From the NCBI GenBank assembly GCA_027066355.1, contig JAMONW010000127.1:1-7689 (forward strand): a DNA stretch of 7,689 nt. The letters run 5' to 3'. How positions within the stretch are numbered: the first letter of the stretch is position 1; every line of letters begins with the position of its first letter. The DNA comes from Campylobacteraceae bacterium (GTDB lineage Bacteria; Campylobacterota; Campylobacteria; Campylobacterales; Sulfurovaceae). The notes below the pieces were generated by a model, which was given only the letters and a program-made list of their open reading frames with translations, searched no databases and was not told where the DNA came from. Both the position numbers and the translations under genes were made by a program. Shown here one piece after another: positions 1 through 6,340 of this stretch.

Positions 1-225
1 TCAAGTTCGAGTTCATCAAGCTCAAGCTCAAGTTCAAGTTCACCAAGCTCAAGCTCAAGTTCACCAAGCTCAAGTTCAAGTTCACCAAGCTCAAGTTCAA
101 GTTCACCAAGCTCAAGTTCAAGTTCACCAAGTTCAAGTTCTTCAAGTTCACCAACTTTACCAAGTTCACCAACTTTACCAAGTTCACCAACTCTACCAAG
201 TTCAAGTTCTCCAAGTTCAGCTTCA
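1..225 (+). repeat. Ser/Pro low-complexity coding repeat region
   Basis: This stretch is made of near-alternating TCA and AGT/AGC serine codons, giving an AGYTCA hexamer period, with CCA proline codons at regular spacing. Four 21-bp units run from 43 to 126: one CCA followed by six Ser codons. The last three units are identical and the first differs by one AGC for AGT. A 24-bp variant follows at 127-150. All units are multiples of three, so gain or loss of a unit would change protein length without breaking the frame. The array may continue left of the window. Confidence 0.9.
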
Positions 226-798
226 TATTCATACTCTACTGATACAGGAGCTGATGAGTTAAATGAATTTAGCACAAATACAAATGCTGGAAATAATATA
301 CCTCAACTAAGAAGAGTGGGTTCTCCTACAGATACATCAAGAAAATTTAGCACAGATTCAAATGGAACTAGATGGAGTGCTACACCATATAATAAATTTG
401 GTTTAGATATAGATAAATCAACAGGTTTGCCAGAAACAATACCAGATGATATTGATGATTTTAATAATAAAAGTATTACTCTAATTAGTTCTGTTCAAAA
501 TACAACTGCTTCAGAGGGAGATTATAAAGATAAAAAGATCAATTTGAATATAAAAGTTGGATATATAAATGAAATACCAAATGATAATGCTGGAAACCCT
601 ATTGATTTTAATAATAATACAATTAATTTTGATACAAACTTAACTGCTATTCCAGCAACACAAATAAATAATCGCTCTACAAATATAAAAGAGATTACGC
701 TAACTTTAACAAGTCAAAATGACCCAAATAAAAAAGTTGTTTTAAAAGGCTTTTCTTGTAATATCGGTGCTGGTATATTAAAAGAGAGGATATTTTAA
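1..798 (+). CDS. Ser/Pro-repeat pilin-like protein, 5'-truncated by window edge
   Basis: The frame is open from base 1 to the TAA at 796-798, so the start lies upstream; the GTG at 316 is an internal codon, not the start. 265 residues are visible. Visible residues 1-75 are almost pure Ser with regularly spaced Pro (56 Ser, 12 Pro, three Thr-Leu pairs, one Ala). After that comes an Asn/Thr/Asp-rich, beta-strand-like region with one Cys, in FSCNIG near the C-terminus. No membrane segment is visible. The last gene base overlaps the ATG of the next gene, which has a prepilin leader, so this is the first visible member of that operon. The C-terminal pattern (IKEITLTL ... LKGFSCNIG) resembles C-terminal parts of Campylobacterota prepilin-like proteins, so a PilV/GspI-like role is likely. 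This is inference, since the diagnostic N-terminal leader is outside the window. An unrelated Ser-rich surface protein remains possible. Confidence 0.75.
   Translation, partial: SSSSSSSSSSSSSSPSSSSSSPSSSSSSPSSSSSSPSSSSSSPSSSSSSSPTLPSSPTLPSSPTLPSSSSPSSASYSYSTDTGADELNEFSTNTNAGNNIPQLRRVGSPTDTSRKFSTDSNGTRWSATPYNKFGLDIDKSTGLPETIPDDIDDFNNKSITLISSVQNTTASEGDYKDKKINLNIKVGYINEIPNDNAGNPIDFNNNTINFDTNLTAIPATQINNRSTNIKEITLTLTSQNDPNKKVVLKGFSCNIGAGILKERIF
145..198 (+). repeat. Three 18-bp tandem repeats (SSPTLP)
   Basis: Three adjacent copies of AGTTCACCAACTTTACCA encode Ser-Ser-Pro-Thr-Leu-Pro. The first two copies are identical and the third has one synonymous change (CTA for TTA leucine). They sit within the larger Ser/Pro region but have a different period and composition from the 21-bp units, so they look like a separate expansion. 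Confidence 0.88.
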
Positions 799-1790
799 TG
801 AAACGCGCATTTACAATGATAGAGTTAGTATTTACTATGGTAATTCTTTCAATTGTTGCTATGGTAGCAACAGATTTGATAGCCAAAACATATATAAGCT
901 ACAATCAAACAGAGTCTGAACATAAAGCAAATTTAAAGGTTGAAATAGCACTAAATTCAATTGCAAATAGATTAAGCTACGCAGTGGGTGGAACAGTAGT
1001 AAAAAGAGATTTAGATGATAATAATAAGAGTATTGCAACAACACAAATTGCACCAATAGAACAAGCGCCAACAAATTATGAGGTGCTAGAGTGGATAGGG
1101 TATGATGTAGATGGATTTAATGCATCAGAAGCTCCTCTTCAAGCAGGTTTTGCACTTGCACCAGCTTGGAGTGGATTTTGTGATGTTTATGCTAGTAATA
1201 AAATGGCAATAGTTACTCCAGGTTCTGATTTGGACTTAGAATCTAAGATAATTGCTAATTTATCAAGAGGTGATATACCGTCATCTGATAAATTAAAAAA
1301 TGTAGCACTATTTTTCCCAGGAAATTATGGCTTTGATAGTGTAGGATATTGGAATGGAGGACACGATACATCAGGTATAGCTATGGTAGATAACTATACT
1401 ATCCCAACACCAACTACAGCCACTTTTAATTTAAAAGATAATCCATCTCTTCCTCCAAATACTGGAATAGCTAGAGTTACAGAACACTATAAATTAGCAT
1501 GGAGTGCATATGCAGTTGTGCCTGTAAATTTTAGAAAAGATGCAACTGGCAATGGTGAAGATATATTTGATTTAAAGTTAATTTATAACTTTAGACCATG
1601 GGTAGGTAATGATAATGATTATAATAAATATATCAATATGAGAGGACACAACTCTTTATTAGTTACAAATGTAACAGTATTTAAAACATATGCTACAGAA
1701 AATAGAATACATATAAAGTTGTGTGTAAAAGAGATGTTTAATGCTACTAAGAAGACATCAATTTGTAAAGAGAGGGTATTACTAAGATGA
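798..1790 (+). CDS. Type IV prepilin-like protein, PilW/GspJ-like minor pilin
   Basis: 330 residues. The N-terminus is a class III signal: short basic leader MKRA, then FTMIEL with Phe at +1 and Glu at +5 of the mature protein, then a hydrophobic helix to about residue 28. Prepilin peptidase would cut after Ala4, and the helix would pack into the pilus or pseudopilus core. The remainder is a long globular domain with motifs SGFC (Cys128), FPGNYGFD and YWNGGHD, plus Cys309 and Cys323 near the end. Its length suits PilW/GspJ-type minor subunits more than a major pilin. The ATG shares its A with the upstream stop codon, and AGAGGA at 785-790 is a well-placed ribosome binding site. It overlaps the next gene by 4 bp, implying translational coupling. 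The leader is clear; the PilW/GspJ assignment rests on size and operon position only. Confidence 0.88.
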   Translation: MKRAFTMIELVFTMVILSIVAMVATDLIAKTYISYNQTESEHKANLKVEIALNSIANRLSYAVGGTVVKRDLDDNNKSIATTQIAPIEQAPTNYEVLEWIGYDVDGFNASEAPLQAGFALAPAWSGFCDVYASNKMAIVTPGSDLDLESKIIANLSRGDIPSSDKLKNVALFFPGNYGFDSVGYWNGGHDTSGIAMVDNYTIPTPTTATFNLKDNPSLPPNTGIARVTEHYKLAWSAYAVVPVNFRKDATGNGEDIFDLKLIYNFRPWVGNDNDYNKYINMRGHNSLLVTNVTVFKTYATENRIHIKLCVKEMFNATKKTSICKERVLLR

Positions 1791-2266
1791 TAAAGTTAAA
1801 TAAACAAAGAAAAGCTTTCTCTATGCTAATGGCACTGTTTGTAATAGTTTTAATGAGTATGGTAGCTAGTTATATATTTTACTCAAGTTCATCAATAGCA
1901 AAAGAGGGAGCAATACAATATAAAAGAGCTCAAGCAGAGTTATTAGCAAAAAGTTACACAGAGTATGCAATATTGGCAATTACAGGCAATAGTAGAGCCT
2001 CAGCAACTCAATGTTTACAAACAATTAATGCAAATGCACTAGGTGGAGCATATACTATAAGAGTTGATATAAAATATATTGGTAATACAAAATATATTGG
2101 AAATTGTCCAAACTCTAGTAAAATTGTTCAGTTAGCAAACCCCCAAGCAAATGTTATACCAGATGCACTATCTGCAATTATTGATGTATATGTTAGTTAC
2201 CAAGATAGTGCTAATCAAAATGAACCAGCACAAACATACCATAGAAGGAGCATACAAAAAATATGA
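1787..2266 (+). CDS. PilX/GspK-like minor pilin lacking Glu+5
   Basis: 159 residues. A ten-residue basic leader (K3, K6, R8, K9) ends in Ala10, then FSMLM and a hydrophobic helix to about residue 32, as in a prepilin. Position +5 of the predicted mature protein is Met15 rather than Glu. In type II secretion and type IV pilus systems, the minor subunits lacking Glu+5 include GspK, which caps the tip, and some PilX-like proteins also lack it. That, plus its place between the PilW-like and GspH-like genes, suggests PilX/GspK, though at 159 residues it lacks the large inserted domain of GspK. Two Cys (in TQC and GNC) could form a disulfide. The start ATG overlaps the preceding stop as ATGA, with AGAGGG at 1771-1776 as ribosome binding site. 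The family call is moderate; the class III-like N-terminus is strong. Confidence 0.82.
   Translation: MIKLNKQRKAFSMLMALFVIVLMSMVASYIFYSSSSIAKEGAIQYKRAQAELLAKSYTEYAILAITGNSRASATQCLQTINANALGGAYTIRVDIKYIGNTKYIGNCPNSSKIVQLANPQANVIPDALSAIIDVYVSYQDSANQNEPAQTYHRRSIQKI
2071..2106 (+). repeat. 18-bp tandem duplication inside the PilX-like gene
   Basis: Bases 2071-2088 and 2089-2106 match at 15 of 18 positions, with the first 12 (AAAATATATTGG) identical. In frame they encode the adjacent peptides KYIGNT and KYIGNC. This looks like a small in-frame duplication. Confidence 0.75.
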
Positions 2267-2982
2267 GAAGAAATAGAAATGCATTTACAATGCTAGAGCT
2301 TATATTAGTTATTGTAGTTATGGGTATAATTGCAGCAAATGTTATGCCAAGATTAAAAAGGGATACTCGCGCTGAAGCAATAAACCATATGCTTACAATG
2401 ATACGCTACACTCAAAATTTAGCCTTACACGATAGTAAACACTCAGATAATCCTAATGAAATAAATTGGCAACGCTCATTTTGGAGATTTCAAATATATA
2501 AATGTAGTAATAAGTCAGGATTGTATTATCAAATAGGAAGCGACTTAAATTATGATAGTTCAATTACAATAAATGAAACTGCTATAGATCCAAGTAATGG
2601 TAAAAATACTTTTTGGTCTGGTGCTCAACCTTGTCCTAAAAATTTAGAAAATGCAGGTGCAGCAGCTCAAACTTTAAGTGATAGAGTAAGTCCAAATATT
2701 TTCATAACTCAGAAATATGGTATAAATGATGTATCTTTTAGTAGTTGTCAAATAATGGAAGATGGCACAAGTAAGGGTAGCACAGTTAAGCATATTGGAT
2801 ATGATAATTTTGGAAGACCATATAAAAGTTATACTGAAAAAAATAGACCTATCTATAATGGATTAACTAAAACAGATTGTAAAATAGAGTTTGAACTAAA
2901 CAATAATGGTGATAATAACTTTACAATAGTTATCCCTCCAGAGAGTGGCTATGCTTATTTAGAAGAGAATCCAAATTTATAA
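2263..2982 (+). CDS. Type IV prepilin-like protein, FimT/GspH-like
   Basis: 239 residues. The basic leader MRRNRNA precedes FTMLEL with Phe8 at +1 and Glu12 at +5, and a hydrophobic helix reaches about residue 28, a full class III prepilin signal with cleavage after Ala7. The following amphipathic stretch (LTMIRYTQNLALHD) is typical of GspH/FimT pseudopilins. The C-terminal part has the pattern IGYDNFGRPY, then Cys206 and TIVIPPESGY, as in GspH/FimT-like proteins. Four Cys (81, 124, 162, 206) may pair in the periplasm. It overlaps the preceding gene by 4 bp (ATGA) and has AAGGAG at 2245-2250, a somewhat long 12 bases from the ATG, so coupling to upstream translation is plausible. It is the last gene of the pilin-like operon. 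Prepilin type is confident; GspH/FimT subtype is likely. Confidence 0.88.
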   Translation: MRRNRNAFTMLELILVIVVMGIIAANVMPRLKRDTRAEAINHMLTMIRYTQNLALHDSKHSDNPNEINWQRSFWRFQIYKCSNKSGLYYQIGSDLNYDSSITINETAIDPSNGKNTFWSGAQPCPKNLENAGAAAQTLSDRVSPNIFITQKYGINDVSFSSCQIMEDGTSKGSTVKHIGYDNFGRPYKSYTEKNRPIYNGLTKTDCKIEFELNNNGDNNFTIVIPPESGYAYLEENPNL

Positions 2983-2997
2983 TAAATAATTTGGATT
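2968..2997 (+). terminator. AT-rich hairpin at end of pilin-like operon
   Basis: AATCCAAATT (2968-2977) pairs perfectly with AATTTGGATT (2988-2997) around a 10-base loop. The stem straddles the stop codon of the FimT/GspH-like gene. There is no long T-run directly after it on the + strand, and the stem is GC-poor, so it is a weak terminator candidate that may act together with the next hairpin. Confidence 0.4.
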
Positions 2998-3001
2998 TAA
3001 G

Positions 3002-3022
3002 AATTTTGCTAAAGCCAAAATT
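3002..3022. terminator. Second hairpin in the convergent junction
   Basis: AATTTTG (3002-3008) pairs with CAAAATT (3016-3022) around a 7-base loop. It lies in the 38-bp gap between the converging pilin-like operon and transporter gene and touches the transporter's stop codon. Read on the - strand it follows that stop directly. It could serve as a bidirectional terminator, but it has only one G-C pair per stem and no strong T-tract. Confidence 0.35.
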
Positions 3023-4304
3023 ATATTCTTCCTCCAGCACTAACGCCCCAAGTGGTTCTCCAGCGAGTCTTTACTAGACTAATTCCAACAATTGCTAATA
3101 AAACTACAGCTGCAAATATCATAAATCCTGCGCTATAGCCATTAAATGCTTGTTTACTCCAGCCTAGAGTTTTAATAAGAGCAGTTCCTCCTAAGCCTCC
3201 AGCACATCCAATAATTCCTGTCATTATACCAATATCTTTGCCAAATCTTTGAGGCACTAGCTGAAAAACAGCACCATTTGCCATACCAAGGTTTGCCATA
3301 ATTAAAAATAGCACCACAATAGCAACCCAAAATGGCAACTTTACAAAGGCTATAATTAAAGCCAAAATTGCAACTGCTCCATAGAATATATAAAGCGATT
3401 TAACACCACCCATTTTATCTGCAATACTACCACCAATTGGGCGTAGCAAAGCTCCTGCAAAGATAGTTAATGCACCAAAATAACCAGCAACTACCTTTAC
3501 ATTATCTTCATTTATTAAAGCTTTTCCAATCTCTGCCATATCTACTTGATAAGTGTTCATTAAATATACTTTCATATATCCAGCAAATCCAACAAATCCA
3601 CCAAAGCTAACTGCATAAAAAAGATTAAACCACCATGTATCTTTATCTTTTAGTAGCTTTAAGTAGTCGCCAACTCTTTTTGGGTTTGGTTTGTAAACAG
3701 AGGCAGGAGCATCTTTTGCCAAGAAAAGGTATGCAAACCAGACAATAATTGCCATAGCAGCACCTACTCCAAATACTGCATTCCAGCCCCAAAGCTCTGC
3801 AATTTTAGGCGCAAAGATAAAATCTAGCACAACTCCAATATTTCCAGCTCCTGCAATTCCCATTACCACACCTTGGAGGCTTGGTGGATACCACTGCCCA
3901 GCTTGTGGGAGTGCCACAGCAAAACTAGCTCCTGCAAAACCAAGCCCAAGTGCTACTAAAAGTAGTTGATTGTATGTAATATTTTGCCCTTGCATAAATG
4001 CTAAAGATAAAGCTCCAATAACTATTGCTTGAGCCATAAGAGCACTCTTTTTAGCTCCAATTTTATCAACCAAAAATCCAAGTAAAATTCTTAAAATTGC
4101 TCCACTTAAAATTGGAAGTGAGAGTAAAGTTGCTTTTTGAGATGGAGTAATCACAAAGCCATTTTTAGCTAAAGCCTCTGCAATCTCTGCAGATAAGGGT
4201 CCTAGCATTGTCCAAACCATAAAACTCATATCAAAATAGAGAAAAGCCATAAAAAGTGTAGGAAAATGCCCCTCATTTTTTAACGCACTAAAACCTTTTG
4301 CCAT
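3021..4304 (-). CDS. narK: NarK/NasA-family nitrate/nitrite MFS transporter
   Basis: 427 residues with about twelve hydrophobic segments (first about 15-38, last about 390-411). This is the length of bacterial nitrate/nitrite porters of the major facilitator family in the inner membrane. Family marks are visible: PQAGQWYPPSLQG at 133-145, the first nitrate signature GIAGAGNIG (149-157) and the second TGIIGCAGGLGG (362-373). Arg72 in segment 2 and Arg288 in segment 8 (LLRPIGG) match the two substrate-binding arginines known from E. coli NarK (Arg89, Arg305). The MFS loop FLVDKIGAKK follows segment 2. The ATG has AGGAG eight bases upstream. It is divergent from a nitrite reductase gene, which favours uptake for assimilation over a respiratory antiporter role. 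The direction of transport and nitrate versus nitrite preference cannot be read from sequence. The usual label could equally be nasA. Confidence 0.92.
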   Translation of the reverse strand: MAKGFSALKNEGHFPTLFMAFLYFDMSFMVWTMLGPLSAEIAEALAKNGFVITPSQKATLLSLPILSGAILRILLGFLVDKIGAKKSALMAQAIVIGALSLAFMQGQNITYNQLLLVALGLGFAGASFAVALPQAGQWYPPSLQGVVMGIAGAGNIGVVLDFIFAPKIAELWGWNAVFGVGAAMAIIVWFAYLFLAKDAPASVYKPNPKRVGDYLKLLKDKDTWWFNLFYAVSFGGFVGFAGYMKVYLMNTYQVDMAEIGKALINEDNVKVVAGYFGALTIFAGALLRPIGGSIADKMGGVKSLYIFYGAVAILALIIAFVKLPFWVAIVVLFLIMANLGMANGAVFQLVPQRFGKDIGIMTGIIGCAGGLGGTALIKTLGWSKQAFNGYSAGFMIFAAVVLLAIVGISLVKTRWRTTWGVSAGGRI

Positions 4305-4335
4305 AAATAAATCTCCTAAAATTTTAATTGCTGGA

Positions 4336-4341
4336 ATTATA
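4336..4341 (-). promoter_or_regulatory. Candidate -10 box for the nitrate transporter gene
   Basis: Read on the - strand this is TATAAT, preceded by a T-rich tract (CTTTTTATAC) and no recognisable -35 hexamer, which is the usual look of housekeeping promoters in Campylobacterota. It lies 31 bases before the ATG, leaving room for a short leader that includes the AGGAG at 4317-4313. Confidence 0.55.
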
Positions 4342-4401
4342 GTATAAAAAGTAGCATATTTTGTGATTAAATTTTAGGCAACTATCTGTTTGTTTCTTTA
4401 G

Positions 4402-4407
4402 TATAAT
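4402..4407 (+). promoter_or_regulatory. Candidate -10 box for the nirA-dmsBC operon
   Basis: TATAAT preceded by the T-rich stretch GTTTGTTTCTTTAG, without a clear -35 box, as is common in Campylobacterota. It lies 25 bases before the nirA ATG. The ribosome binding site ACGAGG at 4421-4426 sits six bases before the start. The 60 bp between this box and the opposite-facing one at 4336-4341 is the likely place for any shared regulator, but no convincing inverted-repeat operator was seen there. Confidence 0.55.
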
Positions 4408-4432
4408 ACAAAAAAAATTTACGAGGTAAATA

Positions 4433-6337
4433 ATGTTAACCTTACAAGAAGCAAAAGATAAAAGAAGCAAAAAAATAAATAAAATAGAGAATATTAAAGA
4501 GCCTATAGAAGCAAATAGTGCAATTAAACGCTTAGAGGCAATTAGTAAAACTGATTTAGATAACATCTCTAAAGATGATTTGGCATTTTTTTTAAAGTGT
4601 TTTGGATACTTTATTAAAGATGGCGATTTTATGCTAAGAGTTAGAATACCAGGAGGTAAATTAAGTGCAACTCAAGCTAAAAAGATTGGTGAAGTTGCTA
4701 AAAATTATGGAAATGATTATATAGATTTAACTACTCGTATGCAAGTAGAGCTTAGATATATTAAAGTTGAGGATTTAGCAACAGTAGTTAAAGAGTTAGA
4801 TAGTGTAGGAGTTACAACTTATCAAACAGGAATTGATAATTTAAGAAATATTGTTACAGATCCACTTGATGCAGTAGCATTAGATTCAATAATTCATACT
4901 CAGCCAATTTTAGATGAAATGCAAGATATATTTTTGAAAAAAGAGGAGTATATTGGCACTCTTCCTAGAAAGTTTAATACAGCAATATTGGGTTCTATGA
5001 GTAATAGTTGCAATATTTATGGGCATGATTGTTCATTTATATTAGCTCAAAATAGCGGTGTTTGGGGCTTTAATTTGTATCTAGGAGGCAAAGTTGCCAA
5101 ACAAGCAGTGTGTGCAAACTGCTTTGTAACTGCAAATGAAGTGCCAATACTCTTTAGAGCTATTGTAGATACATTTAAAGAGTATGGTTATAGAGATAAT
5201 CGTAATAAAAATAGATTGCATTATCTTTTGCAAGATGTTGGTATTGAGAATTTTATGGATGAAGTTTATAGCAGATGTGATTTGGTTCCAAAAGGGGCTG
5301 GAGTTACAATGGTGCAATCTCGTGCTATTAATTATAATACAAATAGGGTGCTTACAAAAGATGGAAATTTTGCATTTAAGTTAATAGTGCCTAGTGGAAT
5401 TTTTAGTGGTAGTGATATGATAGAGGCTTCTAATTTGTCTTTAGAGTGTGGAAGTGGAGAGCTAAGAGTTAGTTATGATCAAAATTTATGGATTTTAGGT
5501 GTTAGTGATTGTAATGATTTTTTAAAAAAGCCACTTTATAATAAATATAGCGCATATAATAATATCTATTTTAGTGATATGATTGCGTGTGCAGGAAGAC
5601 AAACTTGTAATTTTGGAGTAATTAAAAATAAGCCTGATGCAATTGAGATGTCGCACTACTTAAATGAAGAAGTGCCATTAGAAAATGGAGTTGTTAGAAT
5701 AAATTGGTCTGCTTGTCCTAAAGGGTGTGGGGTGCATGGTATTGGCGATATTGGCTTAGAGGGGTGCAAAGCAAAAGATAGAGATGGCAATAGAGTTGAT
5801 GGTGTGCATATATTTATTGGTGGTAAAATTACTCACAAAGCAAAAGAGGCAAGAGTTTTGCAAAAGAGTGTGCCTTTAAGTGAAGCTAGGGTGCATATTA
5901 AGTATTTATTAAAGGTTTATGCAGAGTATAAAGAGTTTAATGAGAGCTTTGAAGAGTTTGAGAGTAGATATTTCTCTAATTTTACACTTGGTGCATTAAG
6001 CTTTTTTACAAAAGTAAATTTTGTGTTAGAAGAGGCAGGTTTAAGTGAATTTAAGCTCGATAAAGAGCCAAAAACTTTTAACTATGAAGAGCTTGAGGTC
6101 TTTAATTTTGGGTTACAACTATTTAAACAATTAACAGCTGAGAAACGCTTTGAGGGAGTGAATGGATTAGAAATAATCGAAAAACGCCCAAGAAAGCTAA
6201 AAGAGGGTGAAGTTAGCAAATTAAACTCTAAAGTGCCACTAAATTTAAGCAAAGCAATAGAGATAATGACACATGAAAACAGAAATAAAAGAGCAAAAGT
6301 ATTTACAGAGATTCTTACAATATTAAACGATGTTTAA
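4433..6337 (+). CDS. nirA: Siroheme/[4Fe-4S] nitrite reductase, NirA family
   Basis: 634 residues. It should catalyse six-electron reduction of nitrite to ammonium in the cytoplasm, probably with reduced ferredoxin. The siroheme/4Fe-4S ligands are present: Cys386 and Cys392 (ACAGRQTC, CX5C) and Cys428 and Cys432 (ACPKGC, CX3C), followed by GDIGLEGCKAK. Both half-domains show family marks: FMLRVRIPGG (66-74), LTTRMQ (99-104), LPRKFN (177-182, with the basic residues expected at the anion site) and WGFNLYLGG (211-219). The CX5C context and the DIGLEG stretch fit nitrite better than sulfite reductases. Two features are odd: extra Cys at 193, 200, 227 and 230, and about 200 residues after the last ligand where plant-type NirA has roughly 75. 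The ATG has ACGAGG six bases upstream. Divergent neighbour is the nitrate transporter; a DmsB-DmsC fusion follows. A sulfite reductase role is the main alternative. Confidence 0.9.
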   Translation: MLTLQEAKDKRSKKINKIENIKEPIEANSAIKRLEAISKTDLDNISKDDLAFFLKCFGYFIKDGDFMLRVRIPGGKLSATQAKKIGEVAKNYGNDYIDLTTRMQVELRYIKVEDLATVVKELDSVGVTTYQTGIDNLRNIVTDPLDAVALDSIIHTQPILDEMQDIFLKKEEYIGTLPRKFNTAILGSMSNSCNIYGHDCSFILAQNSGVWGFNLYLGGKVAKQAVCANCFVTANEVPILFRAIVDTFKEYGYRDNRNKNRLHYLLQDVGIENFMDEVYSRCDLVPKGAGVTMVQSRAINYNTNRVLTKDGNFAFKLIVPSGIFSGSDMIEASNLSLECGSGELRVSYDQNLWILGVSDCNDFLKKPLYNKYSAYNNIYFSDMIACAGRQTCNFGVIKNKPDAIEMSHYLNEEVPLENGVVRINWSACPKGCGVHGIGDIGLEGCKAKDRDGNRVDGVHIFIGGKITHKAKEARVLQKSVPLSEARVHIKYLLKVYAEYKEFNESFEEFESRYFSNFTLGALSFFTKVNFVLEEAGLSEFKLDKEPKTFNYEELEVFNFGLQLFKQLTAEKRFEGVNGLEIIEKRPRKLKEGEVSKLNSKVPLNLSKAIEIMTHENRNKRAKVFTEILTILNDV

Positions 6338-6340
6338 TAT

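Noticed and set aside
1..225. CRISPR-like or non-coding satellite array
   Set aside because: There are no unique spacers, the units are direct coding multiples of three, and the frame runs through into a normal protein region.
316..798. A GTG-started 160-residue gene
   Set aside because: The same frame is open without a stop back to base 1, and no ribosome binding site precedes the GTG. It is the inside of a longer gene cut by the window edge.
695..1074. Two small - strand open frames over the pilin-like genes
   Set aside because: They are antisense to well-supported coding sequence, low-complexity (Leu/Tyr/Ile rich) and without recognisable features.
4361..4366. TTGTGA as half of a CRP/FNR-type operator
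   Set aside because: No matching inverted half-site lies at the right distance; a single hexamer in AT-rich DNA is not evidence.
4324..4566. An 80-residue hydrophobic open frame on the - strand
   Set aside because: It overlaps the nirA start antisense and the transporter's promoter region. Its composition is what AT-rich antisense DNA gives by chance, and there is no family feature.
5081..5384. Small open frames on both strands inside nirA
   Set aside because: They lie within a strongly conserved part of NirA and are frame shadows.
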